Shown: in pieces, positions 15,166-21,795 of the stretch
Numbering within the stretch: the stretch's first letter is position 1
Layout: every line of letters starts with the position of its first letter
IMG/VR virus record: IMGVR_UViG_3300009507_000050
Coordinates: 1 to 35,682 of that record
Direction: 5' to 3' (one strand)
Source of the DNA: a virus
DNA length: 35,682 bases
Notes under the pieces: model-generated
What the model saw: only the letters and a program-made list of their open reading frames with translations
The model's database searches: none
What the model was told of the DNA's origin: nothing
Program-made: the position numbers and the translations under genes

Positions 15166-16020
15166 CTATACAGCCATCTCTGCTTTGATGCTAGGCATAG
15201 GGTTGTAATTTTCTAGCATATAGTCAGTTGGCTTTGTTGTTAGCAGTGTTTCTAAACTATTGAACTTTGGCATTGTTAGTTCTGGCAACAAGCTAGGTTC
15301 ACGGGCTAGTTGCTCTGTAACTTGAGCAATATGATTATTATAGATATGGCAATCGCCACCGCTCCAAACAAAGTCTCCTACTTTTAGATTACATATCTGC
15401 GCAAGCATATGAGTAAGCAAACTGTAGCTAGCAATGTTAAATGGCACACCTAAAAACATATCAGCACTACGTTGATACAGCTGACAACTAAGCTTGCCGT
15501 TAATTACACTAAACTGTGCTAGTGTATGGCAAGGAGGCAGTGCCATTTTGTCAATTTTGGAAACATTCCACGCACTTAAAATATGCCTACGTGAATTAGG
15601 ATTCGTTTGAAGGTCGCTTATTAGCTTTGTGATTTGATCAATCTTATCCCAGTTTCGCCATTGTACACCGTATACTGGTCCTAGCTGTTTCTCTGTATCT
15701 GTATTACGATATCCGAGCGCAACACCTTGGGCATCGGCGTTAGCAGTCCAAATAGTTGTTTTGCCTACTAGTTCTTCACGAGGTTGATCATAGTGAATTT
15801 CAGCTAGTCTGCGTTCGTTACTGCTGCCTTCTAAGAACCAAAGTAGCTCACTTACTACGCTACGCCACGCTAGCTTTTTAGTTGTTACAGCAGGAAAGCC
15901 TTCTTGTAGATTGAAACGCATTTGATAACCGAACACTGCGGTTGTGCCTACGCCTGTACGATCTTCGACAGATTCGCCGTTTTCTAGTATGTGTTTAAGT
16001 GCTTCTAAATATTGTTTCAT
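15166..16020 (-). CDS. thyA: Thymidylate synthase
   Basis: This 284-residue ThyA enzyme converts dUMP plus methylene-tetrahydrofolate to dTMP. Conserved parts include the phosphate-binding DRTGVGT near residue 20, the catalytic cysteine C164 in [15 protein letters not shown] (about 144-152), [17 protein letters not shown] and the HIYNNH motif. It is about 20 residues longer than E. coli ThyA because of an extended small domain (about 75-110). It starts on the last base of the preceding 70-residue gene. Co-occurrence with DHFR in the same operon fits, because ThyA oxidises folate to dihydrofolate, which DHFR regenerates. Confidence 0.97.
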   Translation of the reverse strand: MKQYLEALKHILENGESVEDRTGVGTTAVFGYQMRFNLQEGFPAVTTKKLAWRSVVSELLWFLEGSSNERRLAEIHYDQPREELVGKTTIWTANADAQGVALGYRNTDTEKQLGPVYGVQWRNWDKIDQITKLISDLQTNPNSRRHILSAWNVSKIDKMALPPCHTLAQFSVINGKLSCQLYQRSADMFLGVPFNIASYSLLTHMLAQICNLKVGDFVWSGGDCHIYNNHIAQVTEQLAREPSLLPELTMPKFNSLETLLTTKPTDYMLENYNPMPSIKAEMAV

Positions 16021-16232
16021 TAATCTTCATTCTTTACTAAACTAAACCCGACATGTGTAAACCACATTCGTGAATGCTTCATTGCGAAATCAATATCTTT
16101 TTCTGGATAACCGCTTTCCTTAAGCATCTCTTTATAATCTTTACCGTCTGGTAAATGCTTAGGGAAACCATACCTCCATCCAGAAGGCGGATCAATCATT
16201 GTACCATACTTGTGATGTACTGACTTAATCAT
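16020..16232 (-). CDS. Small conserved phage protein ([12 protein letters not shown] motif)
   Basis: This 70-residue protein contains [19 protein letters not shown] followed by a [15 protein letters not shown] helix. Small phage proteins with a DPPxGWxYGFPKxLP motif occur, as I recall, in several marine phages, with no assigned role. It is soluble, with no cysteines or membrane segment. It sits between a Cys-rich small gene and thyA with one-base stop/start overlaps on both sides, so it belongs to the nucleotide-metabolism operon. Confidence 0.75.
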   Translation of the reverse strand: MIKSVHHKYGTMIDPPSGWRYGFPKHLPDGKDYKEMLKESGYPEKDIDFAMKHSRMWFTHVGFSLVKNED

Positions 16233-16396
16233 TATTCATCGTCCTTACGTTCGTGTGGGTTAAGTTCGCCGGGAAGAATGTATCCCAATTCTTCCTCAGC
16301 TTCTTGGTTGACGATGAGAGCGTTAATATCTACAACTTCTTCTTCACAGGCTCCGGTACAGTAGCAGCCGTTTGGAGAATGGCATCCACGTTTCAT
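16232..16396 (-). CDS. Small Cys-rich unknown protein (54 aa)
   Basis: The preferred start is the ATG at 16394-16396, because AGGAAG lies 8 bases upstream; an upstream in-frame ATG at 16423 would add nine residues but lacks such a site. The N-terminus is MKRGCHSPNGCYCTGACEEE, with four cysteines in 13 residues (C5, C11, C13, C17) and one histidine. This is a candidate metal site, zinc or Fe-S. The rest is acidic and ends in a charged tail. No family was recognised. It lies between DHFR and the 70-residue gene in the metabolic operon. Confidence 0.65.
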   Translation of the reverse strand: MKRGCHSPNGCYCTGACEEEVVDINALIVNQEAEEELGYILPGELNPHERKDDE

Positions 16397-16415
16397 CTTT
16401 TGTCTTCCTTTATTT

Positions 16416-16901
16416 TTAGGCATTGCTCGGTAGTTTCATCCATTTTTCTACGTAAATGCCATCTGTTGGCTGAGCATAGTACATAGAGTACTGCTCTTCA
16501 ATTATAGTACGAGGAAGGAATACATCACACTGATATGTGCCTTTTATTCTACTAAGCCAAAATTCATCAATAATGCTTACACAGCTATTAAGTATCTGTG
16601 CGCCACCTATGATCCAGATATCTTGTTTGTTGCCTAGCTCTATTATTTGCTTTACTGGATTAGGCTCTAAGTTTATTGCTCCTGGTGCGTCGAACGGAAA
16701 GCTACGTGACAGTACATAGTTGTCACGGTTGGGCAAAGGTTTTATAGGCAGACTATCCCAAGTGCGTCGTCCCATGATAACTGGCATCCCAGTAGTACAG
16801 TTTTTAAACCATTTTAAATCTGCTGAATTATGAGGCCACGGTAAGTCACCGTCTTTGCCGATACCCCACGCATCGTCGCACGCTAAAATAGCTCTAATCA
16901 T
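16416..16901 (-). CDS. folA: Dihydrofolate reductase
   Basis: This is a 161-residue DHFR starting [20 protein letters not shown], which includes the conserved WGIGxxGxLPW of the Met20 loop. Other family marks are MGRRTWDSLP (about residues 43-52), NYVLSR, and IWIIGGAQI (about 96-104) for NADPH binding. It reduces dihydrofolate to tetrahydrofolate, needed to recycle cofactor for ThyA encoded just downstream. The start is chosen at 16901 because it overlaps the ferredoxin stop as TAATG, has an AAAGGG ribosome site and matches the family's N-terminus. A longer frame to 16961 would add 20 residues overlapping the ferredoxin gene. Confidence 0.95.
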   Translation of the reverse strand: MIRAILACDDAWGIGKDGDLPWPHNSADLKWFKNCTTGMPVIMGRRTWDSLPIKPLPNRDNYVLSRSFPFDAPGAINLEPNPVKQIIELGNKQDIWIIGGAQILNSCVSIIDEFWLSRIKGTYQCDVFLPRTIIEEQYSMYYAQPTDGIYVEKWMKLPSNA

Positions 16902-17242
16902 TAGTCGCCCTTTCCTGGCTTGTCTGAGAAGTGTTCCAACTTGCCTTGTATACCGTGCCACTCAGCAGCATCGGCCGGTACATCTTCAGAGCGCATCGCA
17001 GTAATGTTAGGCCACGCCTCGCTCCACTTTTGATTAAATTCTACCCATTCCTTTGCGCCATCTGCCGAGTCAGGTAAAATAGCATCAGCAGGACATTCGG
17101 GCTCGCATACGCCGCAATCAATACATTCGTCAGGATTAATTACAAGCATATTTTCGCCTTCGTAAAAGCAGTCTACTGGACAGACGTCAACGCAGTCCAT
17201 ATGCTTACAACGAATACATTGATCATTTACTACGTAAGTCAT
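16901..17242 (-). CDS. fdxA: Seven-iron ferredoxin (FdxA / Azotobacter FdI type)
   Basis: This 113-residue protein is a [3Fe-4S][4Fe-4S] ferredoxin. Cysteines are C9, C12, C17, C21, C25, C40, C43, C46 and C50. With the usual one-residue shift these match Azotobacter vinelandii FdI (C8, C11, C16, C20, C24, C39, C42, C45, C49), including all seven cluster ligands. The surrounding [14 protein letters not shown] and [20 protein letters not shown] are also typical, and the C-terminal tail (WPNIT and [10 protein letters not shown]) matches the FdI-type extension. It carries electrons at low potential; partners here are unknown. It overlaps the nucleosidase-like gene upstream and DHFR downstream (TAATG), so it is an integrated operon member. 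Confidence 0.95.
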   Translation of the reverse strand: MTYVVNDQCIRCKHMDCVDVCPVDCFYEGENMLVINPDECIDCGVCEPECPADAILPDSADGAKEWVEFNQKWSEAWPNITAMRSEDVPADAAEWHGIQGKLEHFSDKPGKGD

Positions 17243-17777
17243 ACTTCATTCTTTTCCAAAACTTATCTTCACCTTTGCTAACATTCTCATGCCATGCTTC
17301 AGCAGCGTTATCATCAGCTAGGTCTGTAATATACTTATAGCACTCAAACGTCGTTCCTGTCAACCGACATGTTTTAGCAATACCGTATGCTTCCATGTCA
17401 ACGCAGTCGCTTGTTAATTCAGGTTGTGCTGTTACAAAGTTATCACCCGTGCTTACGCTGTAATCGTGTACATCTGATATTCTAATATCACTAGCATGAA
17501 ACTGATCATACGGTGTTGTTCCTAAAGGTACCAACGGACGAGCGTCAATATCTCTTTGGCGAACAACACCGATTTCCAGCAAACTGCCGACGTGTAACTT
17601 ACTGAATGCGCCGGCAGTGCCATAGTTGATAATCTTCTCGCAGTCGTTACGAAGAGATATCATGGTAGCTACATGAGTAGCATTTACCTTACCAACGCCT
17701 GTATAGACGATAGTGTACTTTTCAGGATTTGGATTGGTTGAAAGCTCATCCTCAAGAGCTACTAAGATATAAATCAT
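17223..17777 (-). CDS. MTA/SAH nucleosidase-like (PNP_UDP superfamily) protein
   Basis: This 184-residue protein belongs to the nucleoside phosphorylase/nucleosidase superfamily. GVGKVNATH (about 27-35) and INYGTAGAF (about 50-58) form the base of the nucleoside pocket. [10 protein letters not shown] (about 127-136) matches the VxMEAxA motif of MTA/SAH nucleosidase, and YITDLADD (about 148-155) supplies the expected catalytic aspartate. It is about 45 residues shorter than E. coli MTAN. It may cleave methylthioadenosine or S-adenosylhomocysteine, or another purine nucleoside, so specificity is uncertain. There is no obvious ribosome site. A 48-base gap separates it from the TK gene upstream, and it overlaps the ferredoxin gene by 20 bases. 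Confidence 0.85.
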   Translation of the reverse strand: MIYILVALEDELSTNPNPEKYTIVYTGVGKVNATHVATMISLRNDCEKIINYGTAGAFSKLHVGSLLEIGVVRQRDIDARPLVPLGTTPYDQFHASDIRISDVHDYSVSTGDNFVTAQPELTSDCVDMEAYGIAKTCRLTGTTFECYKYITDLADDNAAEAWHENVSKGEDKFWKRMKYDLRSK

Positions 17778-17825
17778 TTGATATTAACTAACTTTTCTCG
17801 AAGTTTTGTTTGTGTGTTTGTAGAG

Positions 17826-18377
17826 TTATTTTGGTTCCCAATGCTCTACACATCGAGGTTCGTACATGCCCATGCTACCTACCTGTACACGGTCACCGCT
17901 AGCTTTGAGTCTGTACGTTTTTGTAGCAGGCGCACCGCATTTGGTACACACTGCTGCAATCTTTTCTACACGGTCTGAGAGAGCCATAAGCAACGCTACA
18001 GTTTCAAATGGCACTCCCCTGCTGTCTTGGTCAAGGCCAACAGCAACAACGTTAATCCCGGTGCTGAGCCATTTTTCTACAATTTCTACAGTTTCTGTTG
18101 CGTTAAAAAACTGTACCTCGTCGAGACAAATAGTATCAAAGTGCTTGGGTTTTACATTATGATCTTGATCAAACTCTACAATAGAGCTAACACTTACGCA
18201 AGGATGACTTAGCTGATTATGTGTAACAATTTCAGATTCGCTGTAACGATCATCTTTACTTGGCTTAATCACTAGAACTTTTTTGCGCTGATGACCGAGC
18301 CAAAGAACACGACGTAACAGCTCACTAGTCTTGCCGGCATACATAGGGCCTGCATAAACATCTAATTGTCCTCGCAT
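17826..18377 (-). CDS. tdk: Thymidine kinase (type II, TK1-like)
   Basis: This 183-residue protein phosphorylates thymidine to dTMP. Walker A is GPMYAGKT at 10-17, the Walker B/catalytic segment DEVQFF begins at 87 with catalytic E88, and there is a lasso-type zinc site from C145, C148, C177 and H180. Length and motif order fit bacterial and phage type II TK. It starts 1 base after the clamp-loader stop with a TAGGAGA ribosome site formed by the end of that gene. It provides a salvage route parallel to ThyA in the same operon. Confidence 0.96.
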   Translation of the reverse strand: MRGQLDVYAGPMYAGKTSELLRRVLWLGHQRKKVLVIKPSKDDRYSESEIVTHNQLSHPCVSVSSIVEFDQDHNVKPKHFDTICLDEVQFFNATETVEIVEKWLSTGINVVAVGLDQDSRGVPFETVALLMALSDRVEKIAAVCTKCGAPATKTYRLKASGDRVQVGSMGMYEPRCVEHWEPK

Positions 18378-18378
18378 A

Positions 18379-19299
18379 TTATTCTCCTAAACGTGCTAAT
18401 CTGATAAGCGTAGCAGCCAGATTAATTTCTGGATCTACTACAAGGGTGTGATCAACCAAGCCCTGCTTAATAATTAGCACTGCTTGGTCTTGTTGCGGTT
18501 CATTTCCGAACAGCTCAATATTATCGTATAGCCAACGATAAATTTCTTCCATTTCTTCTGCTCGCACTGAGCCACACAGCATCTTACGAGCTTCTTGGAT
18601 CTTGCCTGCCTTGAACAACTCAACCATGTCAAGTTTCCAATCAGTTTCGCCGCTGTCGCCTTGCTGCGGAGTAACAAGCGTGCCGTCGACAATATTTTGC
18701 TGTACCATGTTGATACACTTACGCAGATCAGGATATGTAGCCTTTACGTAAGTATCAAGTACATCGAGATCAGGCACAGTGCCTTCGGTGATCAAAATTT
18801 CAGCAACACGAGCAGTAAACTCTGTTTGATCGATCTTAGCAATGTGAAAGCCCTGACAACGTGAATGAATAGCAGGAATGATTTTGTTTGGATAGTTACA
18901 CGTTAGAATAAAACGTGCGGTGCTATGATATTCTTCCATTACACCACGAAGCGCTGCTTGTGCGTTAGGAGACAAATAGTCTGCCTCATCAAGCAGTACA
19001 ACTTTGAAATCGCCAAACGGAATCATTTGTACAAAGTTTACAATCTTGTCACGAACGTCGTCTACAGAGTTTGTGCGACTTGCGTTGATCTCAAGAATGT
19101 CAAGCGGATTAAGATCAAGTTCGTTAAACAGCAGTTTGGCAAGTGTAGTCTTGCCAATGCCTGCGTTGCCGCTAAACAGCAAATGCGGAATAGTCTTTTC
19201 TTTTATCCAAGTGTTTACTTGATTGCGCTGTGCTTCGTCACGAAACACATAACCGTCTACTGTTTTCGGACGGTATTTTTCTACCCAAAGTTCTTTCAT
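18379..19299 (-). CDS. 44: Sliding-clamp loader ATPase (T4 gp44 / RFC small-subunit type)
   Basis: This 306-residue protein is an AAA+ clamp-loader subunit. WVEKYRPKTVDG opens the protein, Walker A is GNAGIGKT at 44-51, the Walker B box is DEAD at 104-107, the sensor 1 region is LTCNYPNK, and the arginine-finger SRC motif is at 146-148. The length matches T4 gp44. It would load the phage sliding clamp (gp45) together with gp62; neither gene is in this window, so the replication genes are split in this genome. It overlaps the NADAR gene stop as TAATG with an AAGGAAA ribosome site. Confidence 0.96.
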   Translation of the reverse strand: MKELWVEKYRPKTVDGYVFRDEAQRNQVNTWIKEKTIPHLLFSGNAGIGKTTLAKLLFNELDLNPLDILEINASRTNSVDDVRDKIVNFVQMIPFGDFKVVLLDEADYLSPNAQAALRGVMEEYHSTARFILTCNYPNKIIPAIHSRCQGFHIAKIDQTEFTARVAEILITEGTVPDLDVLDTYVKATYPDLRKCINMVQQNIVDGTLVTPQQGDSGETDWKLDMVELFKAGKIQEARKMLCGSVRAEEMEEIYRWLYDNIELFGNEPQQDQAVLIIKQGLVDHTLVVDPEINLAATLIRLARLGE

Positions 19300-19799
19300 T
19301 ACGCATTTTCCTTTAGTTGCTTGCGAGCTTCCATTGTTAACTCACCGAGAATATTAAGACCGTCCCAGTTAGCTTGATCTTGTGCTTTAGCATCTTCTGG
19401 GTGTAGCCCAATGCCCCAGATTCTATCTTCGGGTGAAGCTTCGGCAATAACTTTATCACCTGTACTTAGTAGCAGCTTTTTGAGAGCAGGATGAGATTTG
19501 AACTTAGCAACAATGCCCGGCAATACTTTTTCTCTACACACTGACATCCAAGCGGCAGTATCAAAATTGCGTACTTTGCGTCCGAGCCTCTTTTGCTCAT
19601 CCGGGTACTTTGCTTTCATGATCTTCTGTTCGATTTCAGTGTCGTTGAAGAAGCGAGCTTTTTCAGCCATCATGTACTGCTCAACACAGTTATACTCAAC
19701 GCCTTCAATTACAAAACCAGCTGGGTACCAATTAGAAAAGATTCCGTCCCAAAACAGAATCATTTCATCGTTTTCGTATTCCCAATGTTCGTTATACAT
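19299..19799 (-). CDS. NADAR domain protein (YbiA-like; candidate anti-DarT factor)
   Basis: This 166-residue protein has NADAR (DUF1768/YbiA) features. LFWDGIFSNWYPAGFVIEG and the VEYNCVEQYMMAEKARFF helix come first, then WGIGLHPED, and the C-terminal WDGLNILGELTMEAR matches the family's WxGxNxLGxxLMxxR end. NADAR enzymes act on N-glycosidic bonds near ADP-ribose. Some remove ADP-ribose from guanine in DNA, and a T4-like phage NADAR protein has been reported to counter DarTG defence. A counter-defence role is therefore plausible, but a metabolic role cannot be excluded. The ribosome site is AAAAAGG. The gene is in the early-type operon, as expected for a protein needed before DNA damage. Confidence 0.9.
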   Translation of the reverse strand: MYNEHWEYENDEMILFWDGIFSNWYPAGFVIEGVEYNCVEQYMMAEKARFFNDTEIEQKIMKAKYPDEQKRLGRKVRNFDTAAWMSVCREKVLPGIVAKFKSHPALKKLLLSTGDKVIAEASPEDRIWGIGLHPEDAKAQDQANWDGLNILGELTMEARKQLKENA

Positions 19800-19802
19800 T
19801 AC

Positions 19803-20000
19803 TCACACCTTTTTGATATCAACTTTATAAGTGTCGTAGTTGTTTGCGTTCCCTGTGTAGTCGTCGATGAACGATTCAGGAATGTTTGGATTATAGTGCT
19901 TGAGTTCGTCAGCAGTATAAGTGCCGGGTTCTTTAACTCCATACTTATTGAGCAGATCTAAAGCCCACTCGGTGTATTCTTTGCGAGACGTAAATGACAT
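19803..20000 (-). CDS. Small unknown protein
   Basis: This 65-residue protein has no recognised family. The first half is helical (RKEYTEWALDLLNKYG), followed by a DELKHYNPNIPESFIDDYTG segment and a lysine-rich end. There is no signal peptide, cysteine or membrane helix. It has an AAGGAGA ribosome site formed by the end of the MazG-like gene (TAATG overlap) and is directly followed by the NADAR gene, so it is translated as part of the early-type operon. The HYNPNIPESF region could be an SLiM-like binding surface, but nothing shows a function. Confidence 0.7.
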   Translation of the reverse strand: MSFTSRKEYTEWALDLLNKYGVKEPGTYTADELKHYNPNIPESFIDDYTGNANNYDTYKVDIKKV

Positions 20001-20422
20001 TAAAGATCTCCTTCTTCTCGGTTTTCACTGTAGAAAGCATCAAACTTACCACCAGGGTAACGTGCTTCTAGTTTACGGACATTTTCAGCAATTACTTCAT
20101 TAGGATCTTCGCCAATTGCGTTTACAGCATTTACCCAGTACCACATAATATCACCAAGCTCACGCTTCATATGAAAAACAGTTTCTTCATCACAAGGTTT
20201 GCCTTGAAAGACCATTTTCTTTACAACTTCAGCAAACTCGCCTGCTTCACTTGCCAAGCCAATAGCACCAGTGACAAGCCGTGCGCTGTTTACTTCAGCA
20301 CCGTCTTTACCTGTTTCCATATCGATCATGCGATTGTACATGTCAACAGTGGATTTAGATTCGTTGCTGGTTACTTCGTCTACAAAGTCTTTGTATTTGT
20401 TTAGATCTACGATGTTAGTCAT
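20000..20422 (-). CDS. mazG: MazG-like nucleotide pyrophosphohydrolase
   Basis: This 140-residue all-alpha NTP-PPase family protein has the metal-binding pattern ExxE at 59-62 (in ASEAGEFAE) and ExxD at 88-91 (in RELGDIMWY), as in MazG and dUTPase-like relatives. It hydrolyses (d)NTPs to monophosphates and pyrophosphate; the substrate is not fixed by the motif. Phage MazG has been proposed to affect ppGpp or to clean dNTP pools. It is the first gene after the sigma70-like promoter at 20457-20485. Its leader carries one arm of a long inverted repeat and an AAAGGA ribosome site. Confidence 0.9.
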   Translation of the reverse strand: MTNIVDLNKYKDFVDEVTSNESKSTVDMYNRMIDMETGKDGAEVNSARLVTGAIGLASEAGEFAEVVKKMVFQGKPCDEETVFHMKRELGDIMWYWVNAVNAIGEDPNEVIAENVRKLEARYPGGKFDAFYSENREEGDL

Positions 20423-20491
20423 TTTAGTCCTTTATGTGTTGCTTTTAACTTTAGCTATTATAGCAAGAGCAACACATAAAGTCAACTAAAA
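20422..20491. promoter_or_regulatory. Long inverted repeat flanking the -10 of the mazG promoter (operator candidate)
   Basis: Arms tttatgtgttgc (20431-20442) and gcaacacataaa (20469-20480) are perfect 12-bp inverted repeats separated by 26 bases. The similarity extends outward with a 2-base offset to ttttagt (20422-20428) and actaaaa (20485-20491). The -10 lies between the arms and the upstream arm fills most of the -35/-10 spacer. Because one arm is upstream of the predicted start site, this is better explained as a protein-binding dyad than as an RNA hairpin. Confidence 0.7.
20457..20485 (-). promoter_or_regulatory. Near-consensus sigma70 promoter for the nucleotide-metabolism operon
   Basis: On the minus strand there is a -35 TTGACT (20480-20485), a 17-base spacer and a perfect -10 TATAAT (20457-20462). 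The -35 contains the TGA stop of the upstream gene. It would use unmodified host RNA polymerase, so the downstream genes (mazG to thyA) should be expressed early. Confidence 0.85.
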
Positions 20492-20679
20492 TCGCCTTCG
20501 ATTCCGTTTATTGTGTAAGTTTTTCCGTTGAAGCCTTGATCCATTTTTTCAATTTCGGTCATAGCTTCGCCGTTCTTTCGTTCATACGGATTGAACTTTG
20601 TTTCGTCCATTTTTTCTAACAAAGTGCGTGGACGCCTTTCTTTATTAGACTTTGGTTTATGCTTACTAAAAATACGCAT
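20482..20679 (-). CDS. Small basic unknown protein
   Basis: This 65-residue protein is very basic at its N-terminus (FSKHKPKSNKERRPR), then mixed, ending GIEGDFS. No family was recognised; a nucleic-acid or virion contact is possible given the charge. Its GGGAGGA ribosome site is formed by the last codons of the preceding gene, and its TGA stop is inside the -35 of the mazG promoter. It is therefore the last gene of the upstream block. Confidence 0.65.
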   Translation of the reverse strand: MRIFSKHKPKSNKERRPRTLLEKMDETKFNPYERKNGEAMTEIEKMDQGFNGKTYTINGIEGDFS

Positions 20680-20682
20680 ACA

Positions 20683-20898
20683 CTATCCTCCCGGAGTAAA
20701 GTCTTTAGGTGTATACCATCTCTTTTGATTATGCAATCGACCTAGTAGTTCTTGTATTTCGTGCATTTCTTTTTTGAGCGTGACACTAGTTGCTCCTTGA
20801 GCAATAGCCATCCCTCGGCGCCCTGCTTTTGCCATTAGTGCCGATTCAATTATTTCTATATCTCTAACTGTAAGATTAAACTTTGTGTTAGGTTTCAT
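20683..20898 (-). CDS. Small helical unknown protein
   Basis: This 71-residue protein is predicted helical (LTVRDIEIIESALMAKAG, then an EMHEIQELLGRLHNQ helix) with a disordered C-terminal TPGG tail. No family was recognised. The two-helix form with an amphipathic ELLxxLHNQ segment is common in small phage regulators and linkers. A weak AGGACAG site lies about 12 bases before the ATG. It is followed 3 bases later by the 65-residue gene. Confidence 0.65.
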   Translation of the reverse strand: MKPNTKFNLTVRDIEIIESALMAKAGRRGMAIAQGATSVTLKKEMHEIQELLGRLHNQKRWYTPKDFTPGG

Positions 20899-20922
20899 AG
20901 TGCTTCTGTCCTGTTTTATTCA

Positions 20923-21132
20923 TTACCAAAGCCCTAGTGTTCGGCCATTACCTGCTATAATAGCAAAACAAGTAACAACGTGTAACGCAATCCAGAATGT
21001 TCGGAATGCTAGCGCTTTCTTTACGTCTGTTTGAGAGATGGGCAAGAATTCTGGTTTGTCGTCATCGTTAATGCCGATCGGCATTCCGACAGTTCTTGCC
21101 CATACTTTAAGCCAGCGTCGCTGACCGCTCAT
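20923..21132 (-). CDS. Small membrane protein, unknown
   Basis: This 69-residue protein has a basic N-terminal half (RRWLKVWARTVG), an acidic middle and one probable membrane helix at about residues 44-61 (TFWIALHVVTCFAIIAG) near the C-terminus. A single C-terminal helix with a cytoplasmic N-terminus is compatible with an inner-membrane effector or an antiholin-like role, but no homology supports either. It starts on the last base of the gp31-like gene stop (one-base overlap). Confidence 0.65.
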   Translation of the reverse strand: MSGQRRWLKVWARTVGMPIGINDDDKPEFLPISQTDVKKALAFRTFWIALHVVTCFAIIAGNGRTLGLW

Positions 21133-21518
21133 TAAACAAAATCGCTTGGGTCAACGGTCATGTGCTCGCCGTCGTTGTATTCAGTACCAAACAATACATC
21201 GTCAGGCTTTGTCTCACTGTATCCAAGTACAGCAGTATTTTCTACCATACGAATAGTACCTGTAAAGCCTTCGGTATCAAACTCTACACCACGAGTCCAC
21301 CGCCCGTGTTCGATTAGAATCCAATCACCAACTTTATAGTCGTCTGTGTTGCGTGGGCCTTTGTCAAATACACGACCCCAGCGTGCGTGTACGCCGCGGC
21401 TCTTGCCGTCGTCGCTGCCTAAAATTAAGCCACCTTTGGTTTTCTGTTCACCAAAATCCATATCCGAAACAAGAACCTTGTCACCGATTGCTTTTACTTT
21501 AGATGTAAATGTTTTCAT
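21132..21518 (-). CDS. 31: GroES/gp31-like co-chaperonin
   Basis: This 128-residue protein matches the chaperonin-10 fold. It starts with KVKAIGDKVLVSDMD, has a mobile-loop-like stretch KTKGGLILGSDD (about residues 26-37), VGDWILIEHGRW in the core and a C-terminal acidic tail. It is longer than GroES (97) and close to T4 gp31 (111). Like gp31 it would cap host GroEL to help fold phage proteins such as the capsid. It starts after the 84-residue gene (GGAATAAATG) and lies within the late-type block. Confidence 0.88.
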   Translation of the reverse strand: MKTFTSKVKAIGDKVLVSDMDFGEQKTKGGLILGSDDGKSRGVHARWGRVFDKGPRNTDDYKVGDWILIEHGRWTRGVEFDTEGFTGTIRMVENTAVLGYSETKPDDVLFGTEYNDGEHMTVDPSDFV

Positions 21519-21773
21519 TTATTCCTCGTCTGGTTTTGCTTTGCCTGGGTCGGCTACTACTACTGCATCATTGTTTTTGTAATAATCAGCTAATACTTCG
21601 TCACGGGTACGAATAATCTTGCCGCCGGGACCGATTTCATCTCCCCGTGCGTTTACTTTCATACCTAGCCCTACTGCCGGAGTAAGTTCATTCTTTTTAC
21701 GTAGCATGTCCATATCAATGACTGTGCCACGCATAGTTCTGTGTTGTGGTCTACCTTTTGATTTTTCTACCAT
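21519..21773 (-). CDS. Conserved small phage protein
   Basis: This 84-residue protein has MRGTVIDMDMLRKKNELTPA followed by MKVNARGDEIGPGGKI and a charged helix with DEVLADYYKNN. I believe similar proteins are found upstream of gp31-like genes in marine T4-like phages, without a known role. The Gly/Pro-rich centre suggests an extended virion-associated or scaffolding piece. A strong AAAGGAG ribosome site precedes the ATG. Confidence 0.8.
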   Translation of the reverse strand: MVEKSKGRPQHRTMRGTVIDMDMLRKKNELTPAVGLGMKVNARGDEIGPGGKIIRTRDEVLADYYKNNDAVVVADPGKAKPDEE

Positions 21774-21795
21774 GGTATTCTCCTTTGTATGTTAC

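Noticed and set aside
16902-16961. Twenty extra N-terminal residues on DHFR
   Set aside because: They overlap the ferredoxin gene and do not belong to the DHFR fold; the TAATG start at 16901 with AAAGGG fits better.
17778-17825. Possible terminator between TK and the nucleosidase-like gene
   Set aside because: Only a 5-bp stem (AACTT/AAGTT) without a GC core or T-run; too weak to call.
20898-20930. An 11-codon reading frame overlapping the stop of the membrane protein gene
   Set aside because: Too short and without a ribosome site of its own; likely chance.
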